Shown in pieces: positions 7,454 to 14,822 of a DNA stretch of 64,000 nt. The stretch comes from Isoalcanivorax pacificus W11-5 (lineage in GTDB: Bacteria; Pseudomonadota; Gammaproteobacteria; Pseudomonadales; Alcanivoracaceae), in contig NZ_CP004387.1 in assembly GCF_000299335.2 (NCBI RefSeq), forward strand, positions 1,488,001-1,552,000, given 5' to 3'. The notes under the pieces were generated by a model. It was not told the DNA's origin. It worked only from the letters and a program-made list of their open reading frames with translations, and ran no database searches. Position 1 is the stretch's first letter. Each line of letters opens with the position of its first letter. The position numbers and the translations under genes were made by a program.

Positions 7454-8854
7454 ATGCACGCGCGCGTGTTGCTGCTGCCAGTCGTGATGGTGTCGACGCT
7501 GGTCTATCAATTGTCCGGCTGGGCGCCAGTGGCGCTGCCGGGGTATCTCGCGCTGGTGCTTTACCTGATCAGCGAATGGCCACGGCTGGCCCGTATCCCG
7601 CGTGCGGTACTGATTGCGGCGGCCGGTGTGCTGCTGCTGTTTGTCTGGCGCGCCGACGATGTCGCCGGCGGCCTGTTCACCGGCTTTAATCGTGCCGCCT
7701 GGTTTGCCACCTTTCTGGCCGCGTTGTCGTACCTGCGCGAAGCAGCGGAAACTTCGCGGCTGGTGCGCCAGTGCGGGCAGGTAATCATCAACCAGCCCCC
7801 GTCGAAGCGCTATGCCACGCTCAGTGCCGGTTCATTGATGATCGGCATTCTGCTGAACATGGCCGTGCTGAACCTGCTCGGGGTGATGGCGCGCCGTGCC
7901 AATACGCTGACCGCTGCCGGCGGCAATGTGGCGGTGCGTGAAGCGCGTACTCGGCGTATGTTCACCGCGATCACGCGCGGCTTTTCCACTTCCCCGCTCG
8001 GTTCACCGCTGACCATGACCATGGCAGTGATCCTGTCCGTGCTGCCGGATCTGAAATGGTGGCGGCTGTGGCCGCTTGGTCTGGGCGCCACGCTGCTGCT
8101 GATGCTGCTGGGCACGTGGCTGGATCGTGTCAGTGCGCCACGTCATCTTGCCGGCGCGGTGCCGCCGGTGGTGCAACCGGACATGCCGGGCCACCCGGTG
8201 TTGCGTTTTCTGGCACTGGTCGGTGCGGTGTTTGTGGCGGCGGTGCTGCTGGAGCAATGGCTGCACAAATCACTGACGCTGGCGATTCTGCTGGTGGCGC
8301 CGGCGGCGGCGCTGGTGTGGATGGTGATGCAGTACCGGCGTCGCGGCTGGGGCAGGGCGCTGCGCTTTGCACTGGCGCGGCTGATGCGGCGCGCACCGCA
8401 TCAGTTCAGCGGTTTGCGTGCAGAAACGGCGGTGCTCTGCGCCGGCGCGCTGATGGGCACGCTGATTGCGGCGTTGCTGCCGGTGGATGCGTTCGCCGGC
8501 TGGCTGGCCGACATGGGGTTGTATGGTGCGCCGGTGGCGCTGCTGGTGCTGGTGCTGATGACAGCGTTGCCCCAACTCGGCCTCAATCCGGTACTGGTGT
8601 CGACCATTCTCCTGGCGGCCATGGCGCAGCCGTCGATGTTTGGCCTGTCGGCGGAATTGCTGGCGCTCAGTGTGGCCAGCGGCTGGACACTGGCAGTGAG
8701 CTGTTCGCCGGTGGCGAGCACCATGCTGATCAGCAGCCAGCTGGTGCGTGTCAGCCCGCAGGTCATGGGCTGGCGCTGGAACGGCCTGTATGTGCTCTGT
8801 GGTGTGTGTGTCTGTGCACTCTGGCTGTTATTGCTGTCATGGCTGTGGTTCTAA
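7454..8854 (+). CDS. Polytopic membrane protein, possible carboxylate permease
   Basis: A 466-residue, very hydrophobic protein with about 11-12 predicted membrane segments and a good ribosome site (AAGGGGAACCTCG before the ATG). I do not recognise the family with certainty. Two motif-like stretches, one per half, recur: GFSTSPLGSPLTMTMAVIL and SCSPVASTMLISSQL, each ending a helical hairpin. This recalls the two-fold inverted repeat of ion-transporter-superfamily carriers (CitMHS/ArsB-like). It is not TctA: the TctA glycine-rich signature is absent. It lies between two Bug-type binding proteins that lack TctA/TctB, so it may be their membrane partner. That is inference. Confidence 0.7.
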   Translation: MHARVLLLPVVMVSTLVYQLSGWAPVALPGYLALVLYLISEWPRLARIPRAVLIAAAGVLLLFVWRADDVAGGLFTGFNRAAWFATFLAALSYLREAAETSRLVRQCGQVIINQPPSKRYATLSAGSLMIGILLNMAVLNLLGVMARRANTLTAAGGNVAVREARTRRMFTAITRGFSTSPLGSPLTMTMAVILSVLPDLKWWRLWPLGLGATLLLMLLGTWLDRVSAPRHLAGAVPPVVQPDMPGHPVLRFLALVGAVFVAAVLLEQWLHKSLTLAILLVAPAAALVWMVMQYRRRGWGRALRFALARLMRRAPHQFSGLRAETAVLCAGALMGTLIAALLPVDAFAGWLADMGLYGAPVALLVLVLMTALPQLGLNPVLVSTILLAAMAQPSMFGLSAELLALSVASGWTLAVSCSPVASTMLISSQLVRVSPQVMGWRWNGLYVLCGVCVCALWLLLLSWLWF

Positions 8855-8855
8855 T

Positions 8856-8872
8856 GCCGGGTGTTACCCGGC
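8856..8872 (+). other. Hairpin after permease gene
   Basis: A perfect 7-bp stem (GCCGGGT/ACCCGGC) with a three-base loop starts 1 base after the permease stop codon. Only GTAACAGG follows, so it is not a typical T-tract terminator. The rest of the gap to 9105 holds no gene; an AT-rich TATAAAAATAAA stretch near 9073-9084 may be promoter or leader sequence for the next binding protein. Confidence 0.5.
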
Positions 8873-9105
8873 GTAACAGGCGGCCTGATCATCGCTGAAA
8901 AACAGCGGATTCCACCGCTAATTTCCCCCTCTGGCCAGTGCCTGAAATTGCCTGCCGGTCTGTTTCGCTGTGCGCGGAACGGCTGGCAGCGCGCGCGGAC
9001 ATGTTTGGCCAATGTTTGCTGATACAAACCGCCATTGTGGGATCAGGGTGCCGTGCCCACTATCGTGATCATATAAAAATAAATTCATCCGCTGGGAGAA
9101 GTACC

Positions 9106-10089
9106 ATGCAAGCTGGACGTTTGAGTTTTTCGTTGTGCGCTGCGGTGTTGCTGGCCTGTGCCGGCCTGTTTTCCTCGCTGTCCGCCAGTGCCGACTACCC
9201 GGATAAACCGATTCGCGTGATTGTGCCGTTCCCGCCTGGCGGTGCCACCGATTCCCTGGCACGTGTGCTGGGCGATTTCATGTCCCGTGACCTTGGGCAA
9301 CCCATCGTGATCGACAACCGTTCCGGCGCCGGCACCATGATCGGTTCCGAAGCGGCGGTGAACGCACGCCCGGATGGCTACACGCTGCTGCTGACTATTT
9401 CGTCGCTGGTCCAGGCGCCGCACCTGCTGAGCAATCCGCCGTTTGATCCGGTTGAGGATTTCACGCCGGTGGCGCAACTGGTGACCACGCCACTGGTGCT
9501 GACAGTGCTGGGCGAATCCGGTATCGAAACGCCACAGCAACTGGTGCAGAAAGTGAAATCGGAACCGGGCCGGCATGTGTACGGCTCCTATGGTGCAGGC
9601 TCGTCCGGCCACCTGTACATGCACGCCTTTACCGAACAGACCGGCCTGGACTGGGTGCATGTTCCGTATCGCGGCGAAGCGCCGTCGGTGACGGATCTGC
9701 TTGGCGGCCAGATTACCGGTGTGATCATGTCCGGTGTTGGCGCGCTGCCGCATGTGCGGAGCGGGCGCATGAATGCACTGGCCGTCACAGGGCCGTACCG
9801 CATGCCGGCCATGCCGGATGTGCCGACCTTCAAGGAACTGGGCTATGAGCGCATGGACAACCGTGGCTGGTTCGGCCTGTTCGGTCCCAAGGGTGTACCC
9901 GCCGAAGTGGTGCAACGCCTTTCCGACAGCGCCACCAAGGCACTGGCGGACCCGGAAGTCGTACAGCGTATCGAAAACCTGTCGCTGATCATTGATCCGC
10001 TGCCGGCGGCGGAGTTTGCCCCGATCGTCAAGCGCGACAATGACATCTGGAGCGCCATCATCAAAGAAGTTGGCGTGAAACTGGATTAA
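9106..10089 (+). CDS. Tripartite tricarboxylate transporter (Bug family) substrate-binding protein, second copy
   Basis: A 327-residue periplasmic binding protein. The ATG at 9106 follows CTGGGAGAAGTACC and gives a signal peptide ending near SASADYPD. Family landmarks are YPDKPIRVIVPFPPGGATD, IDNRSGAGTMIGSE, VHVPYRGEAPS and the closing KEVGVKLD. It is clearly related to the protein at 1030-2007 but diverged. It starts a second unit with the following acyl-CoA synthetase, 13 bases downstream. As with the first copy, no TctA or TctB gene is nearby. The ligand is unknown; it could recognise a structurally related acid. Confidence 0.9.
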   Translation: MQAGRLSFSLCAAVLLACAGLFSSLSASADYPDKPIRVIVPFPPGGATDSLARVLGDFMSRDLGQPIVIDNRSGAGTMIGSEAAVNARPDGYTLLLTISSLVQAPHLLSNPPFDPVEDFTPVAQLVTTPLVLTVLGESGIETPQQLVQKVKSEPGRHVYGSYGAGSSGHLYMHAFTEQTGLDWVHVPYRGEAPSVTDLLGGQITGVIMSGVGALPHVRSGRMNALAVTGPYRMPAMPDVPTFKELGYERMDNRGWFGLFGPKGVPAEVVQRLSDSATKALADPEVVQRIENLSLIIDPLPAAEFAPIVKRDNDIWSAIIKEVGVKLD

Positions 10090-10102
10090 GGGTTCGCACA
10101 TC

Positions 10103-11659
10103 ATGTATCTGACCCAGGGATTGCACCGCGCGGTGCAGCAGTTTCCGGACCGCCTCGCGACCATCCAGGACGACCGGCGCACCAGCTACCGTGAACTCGG
10201 CGAGCGTTGCGCCCGGCTCGCCGGCGCACTGCAACGTGCGGGTGTGAAGCCCGGTGATCGTGTTGGCCTGCTGGCGCTGAATTCGGATTTCCATACCGAG
10301 TATTTTCTCGGCTGCTGGTGGGCGGGCGCGGTCTGTGTGCCGGTGAACACTCGCTGGAGCGAGCAGGAAATCATCTACTCGCTGGATGACAGCGATACCG
10401 CACTGTTGTTCGTGGATGATGCGTTCGCGCCGATGGCCGCCTCGTTGCTGCAGGGCGCCCGCGCGCTGCAGACCGTGGTGCATCTGGGGCAGGCCGAAAC
10501 ACCAGAGGGTGTGACGGCGTTCGGTGACTGGCTGCACGAGGCACCGCAGGTCGAGGACTGCCGTCGAGGTGGCGACGAGATGGCGACCATTCTCTATACC
10601 GGCGGCACCACCGGCTTTCCCAAGGGCGTGATGCTGTCGCACCGCAATCTGTGGAGTTCGGCGGTGGCGCGCATGGCCGAAGGCGAGCCGTTGCGGCATC
10701 ACGTCAGCCTGTATGTGGCGCCGCTGTTCCACACTGCCAGCCTGGGCAAGCTGATCTCGCAGATCATGGTGGCGGGCACCAGCGTGGCGGTGCCGGCGTT
10801 CCGGGTTGAGGAAGTGATGGCGCTGATCAGCCGCGAGCGCATCAACGATGTGGTGCTGGTGCCGAGCATGATCCAGATGATGCTCGATCATCCGGCCTTC
10901 GCGGACTACGACCTGGACTGCCTGGAACGGATTACCTACGGCGCATCGCCGATTGCGCTGGCGGTGCTGGAACGGGCCATGAAAGCGTTTCCGAAAGCGC
11001 AGTTCTCGCACGCCTACGGCATGACCGAAACGGCGCCGGTGATCAGCATCAATCCCTGGTTCAACCATCTGCCCGAGGCGTGGGAGTCCGGCATTGTGCG
11101 GTCCGCCGGGCGCGCCGGGTTGTGTGTGGAAGTGCGCATTGTTGATGAAGACGACAACGAAGTACCACGCGGCACGGTGGGCGAGGTGATTGCCCGTGGC
11201 CCGAACGTGATGCTGGGTTACTGGAAAAAGCCGGAGGCTACCGCCGAGGCCTTGCGCAACGGCTGGATGCACACCGGCGACGGCGGCTACATGGATGAGA
11301 ACGGCTACCTCTACATCGTCGACCGCATCAAGGACATGATCATTTCCGGCGGCGAGAACGTGTACTCCGCCGAAGTGGAAAACATTCTCGCGCGCCACGA
11401 AGCGGTGCAGGCCTGTGCCGTGATCGGCGTGCCCAGCGAGGCCTGGGGCGAGGCGGTGCATGCGGTGGTGGTGAAACGCGAAGGTGTCAGCGTGACGGCT
11501 GAAACGCTGCAAGCCTTTTGCCGTGAATGCCTGGCCGGCTACAAGGTGCCGAAGTCAGTGGAGTTCGTCGAGGCACTGCCGATGTCGGGCCCGGGCAAGG
11601 TGCTCAAGCATGTGTTGCGCGAGCCGTACTGGAAAGGGCGCGAGCGGCAGGTGTCCTAG
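10103..11659 (+). CDS. Acyl-CoA synthetase (AMP-forming)
   Basis: A complete 518-residue adenylate-forming enzyme. It shows the P-loop YTGGTTGFPKGVMLSH, the YGMTE motif, TGDGGYMDENGYLY with the hinge DRIKDMIISGGENVY, and a C-terminal PMSGPGKVLKH with the catalytic lysine. It should convert a carboxylic acid, ATP and CoA to acyl-CoA. It is paired with the binding protein just upstream, mirroring the synthetase/binding-protein pair at the left end of the island. Its stop codon TAG is half genome, half mobile element: TA belongs to the target site and G is the first base of the inverted-repeat element. Confidence 0.92.
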   Translation: MYLTQGLHRAVQQFPDRLATIQDDRRTSYRELGERCARLAGALQRAGVKPGDRVGLLALNSDFHTEYFLGCWWAGAVCVPVNTRWSEQEIIYSLDDSDTALLFVDDAFAPMAASLLQGARALQTVVHLGQAETPEGVTAFGDWLHEAPQVEDCRRGGDEMATILYTGGTTGFPKGVMLSHRNLWSSAVARMAEGEPLRHHVSLYVAPLFHTASLGKLISQIMVAGTSVAVPAFRVEEVMALISRERINDVVLVPSMIQMMLDHPAFADYDLDCLERITYGASPIALAVLERAMKAFPKAQFSHAYGMTETAPVISINPWFNHLPEAWESGIVRSAGRAGLCVEVRIVDEDDNEVPRGTVGEVIARGPNVMLGYWKKPEATAEALRNGWMHTGDGGYMDENGYLYIVDRIKDMIISGGENVYSAEVENILARHEAVQACAVIGVPSEAWGEAVHAVVVKREGVSVTAETLQAFCRECLAGYKVPKSVEFVEALPMSGPGKVLKHVLREPYWKGRERQVS

Positions 11660-11945
11660 GGCCTGTTCACACTCATTCCAATGGCCCTGTTGAGCCTGAA
11701 AACGCGCCGATCACCAGAAGTAGGCGCTTTAGGCGAGGCGCGAGGAGAGAAGTTTGGTGGACCCAAATGAACGACGAGCAACGCGGAGCGGCGCGTTCTC
11801 AGGCTCAACCCGAAGGGCTGGCCCTGTTTTGCCACCCCGCCGCGTTAGCCGCTGCTCATGTGGACCCGCCACACTACGCACCGGCTGCCTTGCGGGGCGG
11901 CAAAACAGGGCCAGCAGGGCCATTGGAATGAGTGTGAACAGGCCC
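11659..11945. mobile_element. MITE-like inverted-repeat element, 287 bp
   Basis: The ends are perfect 31-bp inverted repeats (11659-11689 and 11915-11945) beginning GGGCCTGTTCACACTC. A TA dinucleotide flanks both sides (11657-11658 and 11946-11947), as expected for a TA target duplication. Inside are two further inverted repeats, 11690-11709 with 11789-11808 and 11820-11840 with 11892-11912, each 20-21 bp with one mismatch, so a single strand can fold into a three-way junction. No transposase is encoded; short open frames inside are not credible genes. It looks like a non-autonomous element moved by a transposase elsewhere. The family is not assigned. Confidence 0.85.
11757..11867 (+). repeat. 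GTGGACCC repeat in both internal arms of the element
   Basis: The octamer GTGGACCC occurs at 11757-11764 and again at 11860-11867, each near the tip of one internal arm. In the first it sits in a mini-hairpin TTTGG-TGGAC-CCAAA, in the second in TGTGG-ACCCG-CCACA. The two arms may be diverged copies of one ancestral hairpin. Confidence 0.55.
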
Positions 11946-12646
11946 TAACGCAGTTGCCCGCCGGCTTCGGCAATGTAGTCGCGCAGCGCGATGCCGGCAT
12001 TGTCGATATGTCGTGCCATGGCCGCTGCGGCGGCCTTGGCATCGCCCTCGGTCAGGGCAGACAGAATCTCATGGTGCTCGCGGTTGGAGGCGGGCACGCG
12101 GGAGTGAATCTTCAGCGGGGTCAGCGGCGGCAGCCCCTGCCACAGGCTGGTGATGATCTTCAGCAACCGGGGTTGCCGCGCGGCTTCGTAGATCGCGTGG
12201 TGGAACTGCTGGTTGAGGGCCACGTAGCTGTCCACGTCGCCGCTGCTTTCGGTGGCGTCCATGGCCTGCTGCAACTGGTTCAGTTCGGCCAGGTCGGCCT
12301 TGCTCAGGTGCGGGGTGGCCAGGGCCACGGCGCGGGCTTCGAGCAGTGCGCGCAGGGAATAGATTTCTTCCACGTCCTCGATGGCGCAGGGCGTGACGGT
12401 GTAGATGCCGCGGCTGTCGGTCTCCACCAGGCCATCGGCCTGCAGGCGACGCAGCGCATCGCGCACCGGGATGCGGCTGGTGCCGAAACGGCCGGCCAGC
12501 TCCTCGTGGATCAGGCGGTCACCGCCGGCCATTTCGCCGCTGAGGATGGCCTCGCGCATGCGCAGGTAGACCTCCTCCTCGATGGAGCGACGGCGGACCG
12601 GGGTCAGGCTGGATGACTTGAGGCTGGATGATTTCGGGCTGGGCAT
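11945..12646 (-). CDS. GntR-family regulator, FCD (FadR) subfamily
   Basis: About 233 residues from the preferred ATG at 12646; another ATG at 12679 would add 11 residues but leave only 22 bases to the divergent thioesterase gene. The N-terminal winged helix reads RSIEEEVYLRMREAILSGEMAGG, then ELAGRFGTSRIPVRDALRRL, followed by an all-helical FCD ligand domain (LRALLEARAVALA, NQQFHHAIYEAA, EHHEIL). Such regulators usually repress catabolic operons and release DNA on binding an acid or acyl-CoA. It is the only regulator in this island, so it probably controls the flanking operons. Its TAG stop shares the target site of the inverted-repeat element. Confidence 0.9.
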   Translation of the reverse strand: MPSPKSSSLKSSSLTPVRRRSIEEEVYLRMREAILSGEMAGGDRLIHEELAGRFGTSRIPVRDALRRLQADGLVETDSRGIYTVTPCAIEDVEEIYSLRALLEARAVALATPHLSKADLAELNQLQQAMDATESSGDVDSYVALNQQFHHAIYEAARQPRLLKIITSLWQGLPPLTPLKIHSRVPASNREHHEILSALTEGDAKAAAAAMARHIDNAGIALRDYIAEAGGQLR

Positions 12647-12701
12647 GGCATGGCGTTCCGGGGCTGACAGAGCGGCCATAGATTAACACGAACTCGCGCG
12701 C

Positions 12702-13139
12702 ATGCCGCGCAGCGGGGAACGGGATACCGATGAGCTGGACAACCGAACACGAGATCGCCTGGAACGTACCAACCCGTTTCGCAAGTTTCTGGGTGTGTCA
12801 GTGAGCTTTGTCGACGGGGGCGTGGCGGAAGTCACGCTGCCGGTGCATGACCAGCTGTTGCAGGCCTACGGCATGGTGCACGGCGGCATCTACTGTGTGC
12901 TGATCGACACGGTGCTGGGCAGTGCGGTGCGCGGTGTCTGCGGGTTCGATTCGAAGCCGCTGACGGTGGACCTGAATGTCAGCTTCCTGCGCCCGTCGGG
13001 CAAGGGCGTGCTGACCGCCCGGGCGGAGATCATCAAGCCGGGCCGCAAGGTGCTGGTGGGCAATGCGGATGTGATGGACGAGCAGGGCAGGAAAGTGGCC
13101 ACCGGCCGCGGTTCCTTTCTGCTGAATACGCCGGCCTGA
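12702..13139 (+). CDS. PaaI-type hotdog-fold thioesterase
   Basis: A 145-residue single-hotdog protein. The motif MVHGGIYCVLIDTVLGSA (about residues 58-75) and the later LTVDLNVSFLRPSGKG are typical of PaaI/YbgC-like acyl-CoA thioesterases. It would hydrolyse stalled or surplus acyl-CoA of the pathway to free acid and CoA. It is divergent from the GntR regulator. The start at 12702 gives an N-terminal tail of about 20 charged residues; no better start with a clear ribosome site is seen. Confidence 0.85.
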   Translation: MPRSGERDTDELDNRTRDRLERTNPFRKFLGVSVSFVDGGVAEVTLPVHDQLLQAYGMVHGGIYCVLIDTVLGSAVRGVCGFDSKPLTVDLNVSFLRPSGKGVLTARAEIIKPGRKVLVGNADVMDEQGRKVATGRGSFLLNTPA

Positions 13140-13157
13140 GAGGGCCGACAGGCCCGG

Positions 13158-13184
13158 AGCCGCCGGCGTTGTGGGGCGGCTTTT
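13158..13184 (+). terminator. Rho-independent terminator after the thioesterase gene
   Basis: The stem AGCCGCC (13158-13164) pairs with GGCGGCT (13175-13181) and is followed by TTTT, 18 bases past the thioesterase stop. Confidence 0.7.
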
Positions 13185-13200
13185 GGCTGAATCATTCTGT

Positions 13201-13223
13201 ATACGGTGTTCCGTACACCGTAT
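13201..13223. promoter_or_regulatory. Palindromic operator candidate upstream of the porin
   Basis: ATACGGTGT (13201-13209) and ACACCGTAT (13215-13223) form a perfect 9-bp inverted repeat around TCCGT. It lies about 160 bases before the porin start and after the thioesterase terminator. The size and symmetry fit a GntR/FCD operator, and such a regulator is encoded 0.6 kb away. Which protein binds it is inference. Confidence 0.5.
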
Positions 13224-13384
13224 GCCGAATGCCGCCGAGAGTCCGGCGCTACGGCTCCGGCGGCGCGGAGGACGCATGCGGCTCGGGAGAGCACCCCGTC
13301 AGTGACGGGGGCACAGAGCGCGATGACGGCCTGTCACGACACAGGGGTTCGCCCCGGAAAATAAAAACACAGAGAGGATCACCC

Positions 13385-14632
13385 ATGTTCAATCCAGTCA
13401 GAAAAGCAGGCGGTGCTGTACTGCTCGGATCACTGGCGTTGTTGCCGCTGCCGGCACTGGCGCAGGACGGCGCAGACCTGCAACGGCAGATCGACGCGCT
13501 GCAGCAGGAAATCGACGCCATGCGCAGTGCGCTGCGCGAGCAGCCGGCGTCCGGTTCGGATCTGGTGCGCACCGCGCCGGGGGGCGGCATCCTGGTGGGC
13601 AACACCACGCTGAAATTCAGTGGCTATGTCAAAGCCGACATGTCCTGGTCCGACAACGGCTTCAGCAACGGCAAGAACTATGAAATTGTCACGGCCACGG
13701 CACTGAAGGCGCTGGACGAAAACAAGAGTGGCCGCTTTAGCCTCGGCGCCCGCCAGAGCCGGTTTGCGTTTGAGACGCTGACACCGATCGGTGACAAGCG
13801 CCTGAAGACGTTCGTGTCCTGGGATTTTTATGGCGAACACAGTGCCGCCAACGAATTCGTGTCCAACGGTTATGCGCCGCGCCTGCGTGAAGCGTACGGT
13901 GAATACGGCAACCTGCTGATCGGCCAGACCTGGTCCACGTTTACCGACCTGAACGGTATTGGCGAGCTGATCGCCTTCGGCCAGCAGTCCAACGTGAACT
14001 TTGTGCGGCAGACCATGGTGCGCTACACGGTGCCGTTCGAAGGCGGCATGTGGCAGGTGGCACTGGAAAATCCGGAAGACACCGGCGCGGACGAGCAGGA
14101 TACGCCGGACCTGATCACCCGCCTGACCTTCAAGGGCGGCTGGGGCCATGTGTCCGCCGGTGTGCTGGCGCGCAAACTGGCGCTGGATGACGGTGTCAAC
14201 CGCGACAGCCAGTGGGCCGATGCCTACAGCCTGACTGCCCGTTTCCCGACCATCGGCAAAGACGATATCCGCCTGCAGGTGAACTACGGCAATGTGGGCC
14301 GCTACATGGGCCTGCGTGCGTACCCGGATGCCATCGTCAACGGCGACCAGATCGAGGGCGTGGACGCCTGGGGCGCCTCGGTGTTCTACCGTCATTACTG
14401 GACCGACACCCTGCGCAGCACGGTGGCTTACTCCGCCTCGAAAATCCAGGACGCAGGCGACTACACCGGCACCACCACCACCCGATACGACGCCAGCTTC
14501 GTCAACCTGATGTGGTCGCCGTCGCCGCGCATGACCTACGGCGTGGAATACCAGTACTTTGATCTGGAAATGGCCAACGGCGGTACGCCGGACCTGACCC
14601 GTATTGCGATGTCTGCCCAGTTCAATTTCTAA
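13385..14632 (+). CDS. DcaP-like outer-membrane porin
   Basis: A 415-residue outer-membrane protein. The ATG at 13385 follows AGAGAGGATCACCC and opens a signal peptide cleaved near PALAQD. After it come a short coiled coil (DLQRQIDALQQEIDAMRSALRE region, about 29-50) and a barrel starting GNTTLKFSGYVKADMSWSD, ending in aromatic ...MSAQFNF, the terminal phenylalanine expected for BAM-inserted barrels. The N-terminal coiled coil plus barrel is the layout of DcaP trimeric porins, which pass dicarboxylic and other anionic compounds. It probably brings the island's acid substrate across the outer membrane. Confidence 0.87.
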   Translation: MFNPVRKAGGAVLLGSLALLPLPALAQDGADLQRQIDALQQEIDAMRSALREQPASGSDLVRTAPGGGILVGNTTLKFSGYVKADMSWSDNGFSNGKNYEIVTATALKALDENKSGRFSLGARQSRFAFETLTPIGDKRLKTFVSWDFYGEHSAANEFVSNGYAPRLREAYGEYGNLLIGQTWSTFTDLNGIGELIAFGQQSNVNFVRQTMVRYTVPFEGGMWQVALENPEDTGADEQDTPDLITRLTFKGGWGHVSAGVLARKLALDDGVNRDSQWADAYSLTARFPTIGKDDIRLQVNYGNVGRYMGLRAYPDAIVNGDQIEGVDAWGASVFYRHYWTDTLRSTVAYSASKIQDAGDYTGTTTTRYDASFVNLMWSPSPRMTYGVEYQYFDLEMANGGTPDLTRIAMSAQFNF

Positions 14633-14692
14633 GGTACCCGCTGTGTGGCCACCTGACAGAAGAGTGCGCTGATCTCACTGTCTTCCCTTTAT

Positions 14693-14718
14693 GCCCCGCG
14701 CCTGCGGGGCTTTTTTTT
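14693..14718 (+). terminator. Rho-independent terminator after the porin gene
   Basis: GCCCCGC (14693-14699) and GCGGGGC (14704-14710) form a perfect stem with a GCCT loop, followed by eight T. Confidence 0.92.
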
Positions 14719-14822
14719 CACGTCATTTACTTCCCGCAACATCCGGTAGCCAAATGTCACCTTGAACGCGCCGTGCGCCGGGTCCAGCATGGATAAAACG
14801 GGGCTGACTGCGGAGGTCCGTC

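Noticed and set aside
11754-11948. Short open frames inside the inverted-repeat element
   Set aside because: They arise in both directions from the palindromic sequence, lack ribosome sites and encode nothing like a transposase.
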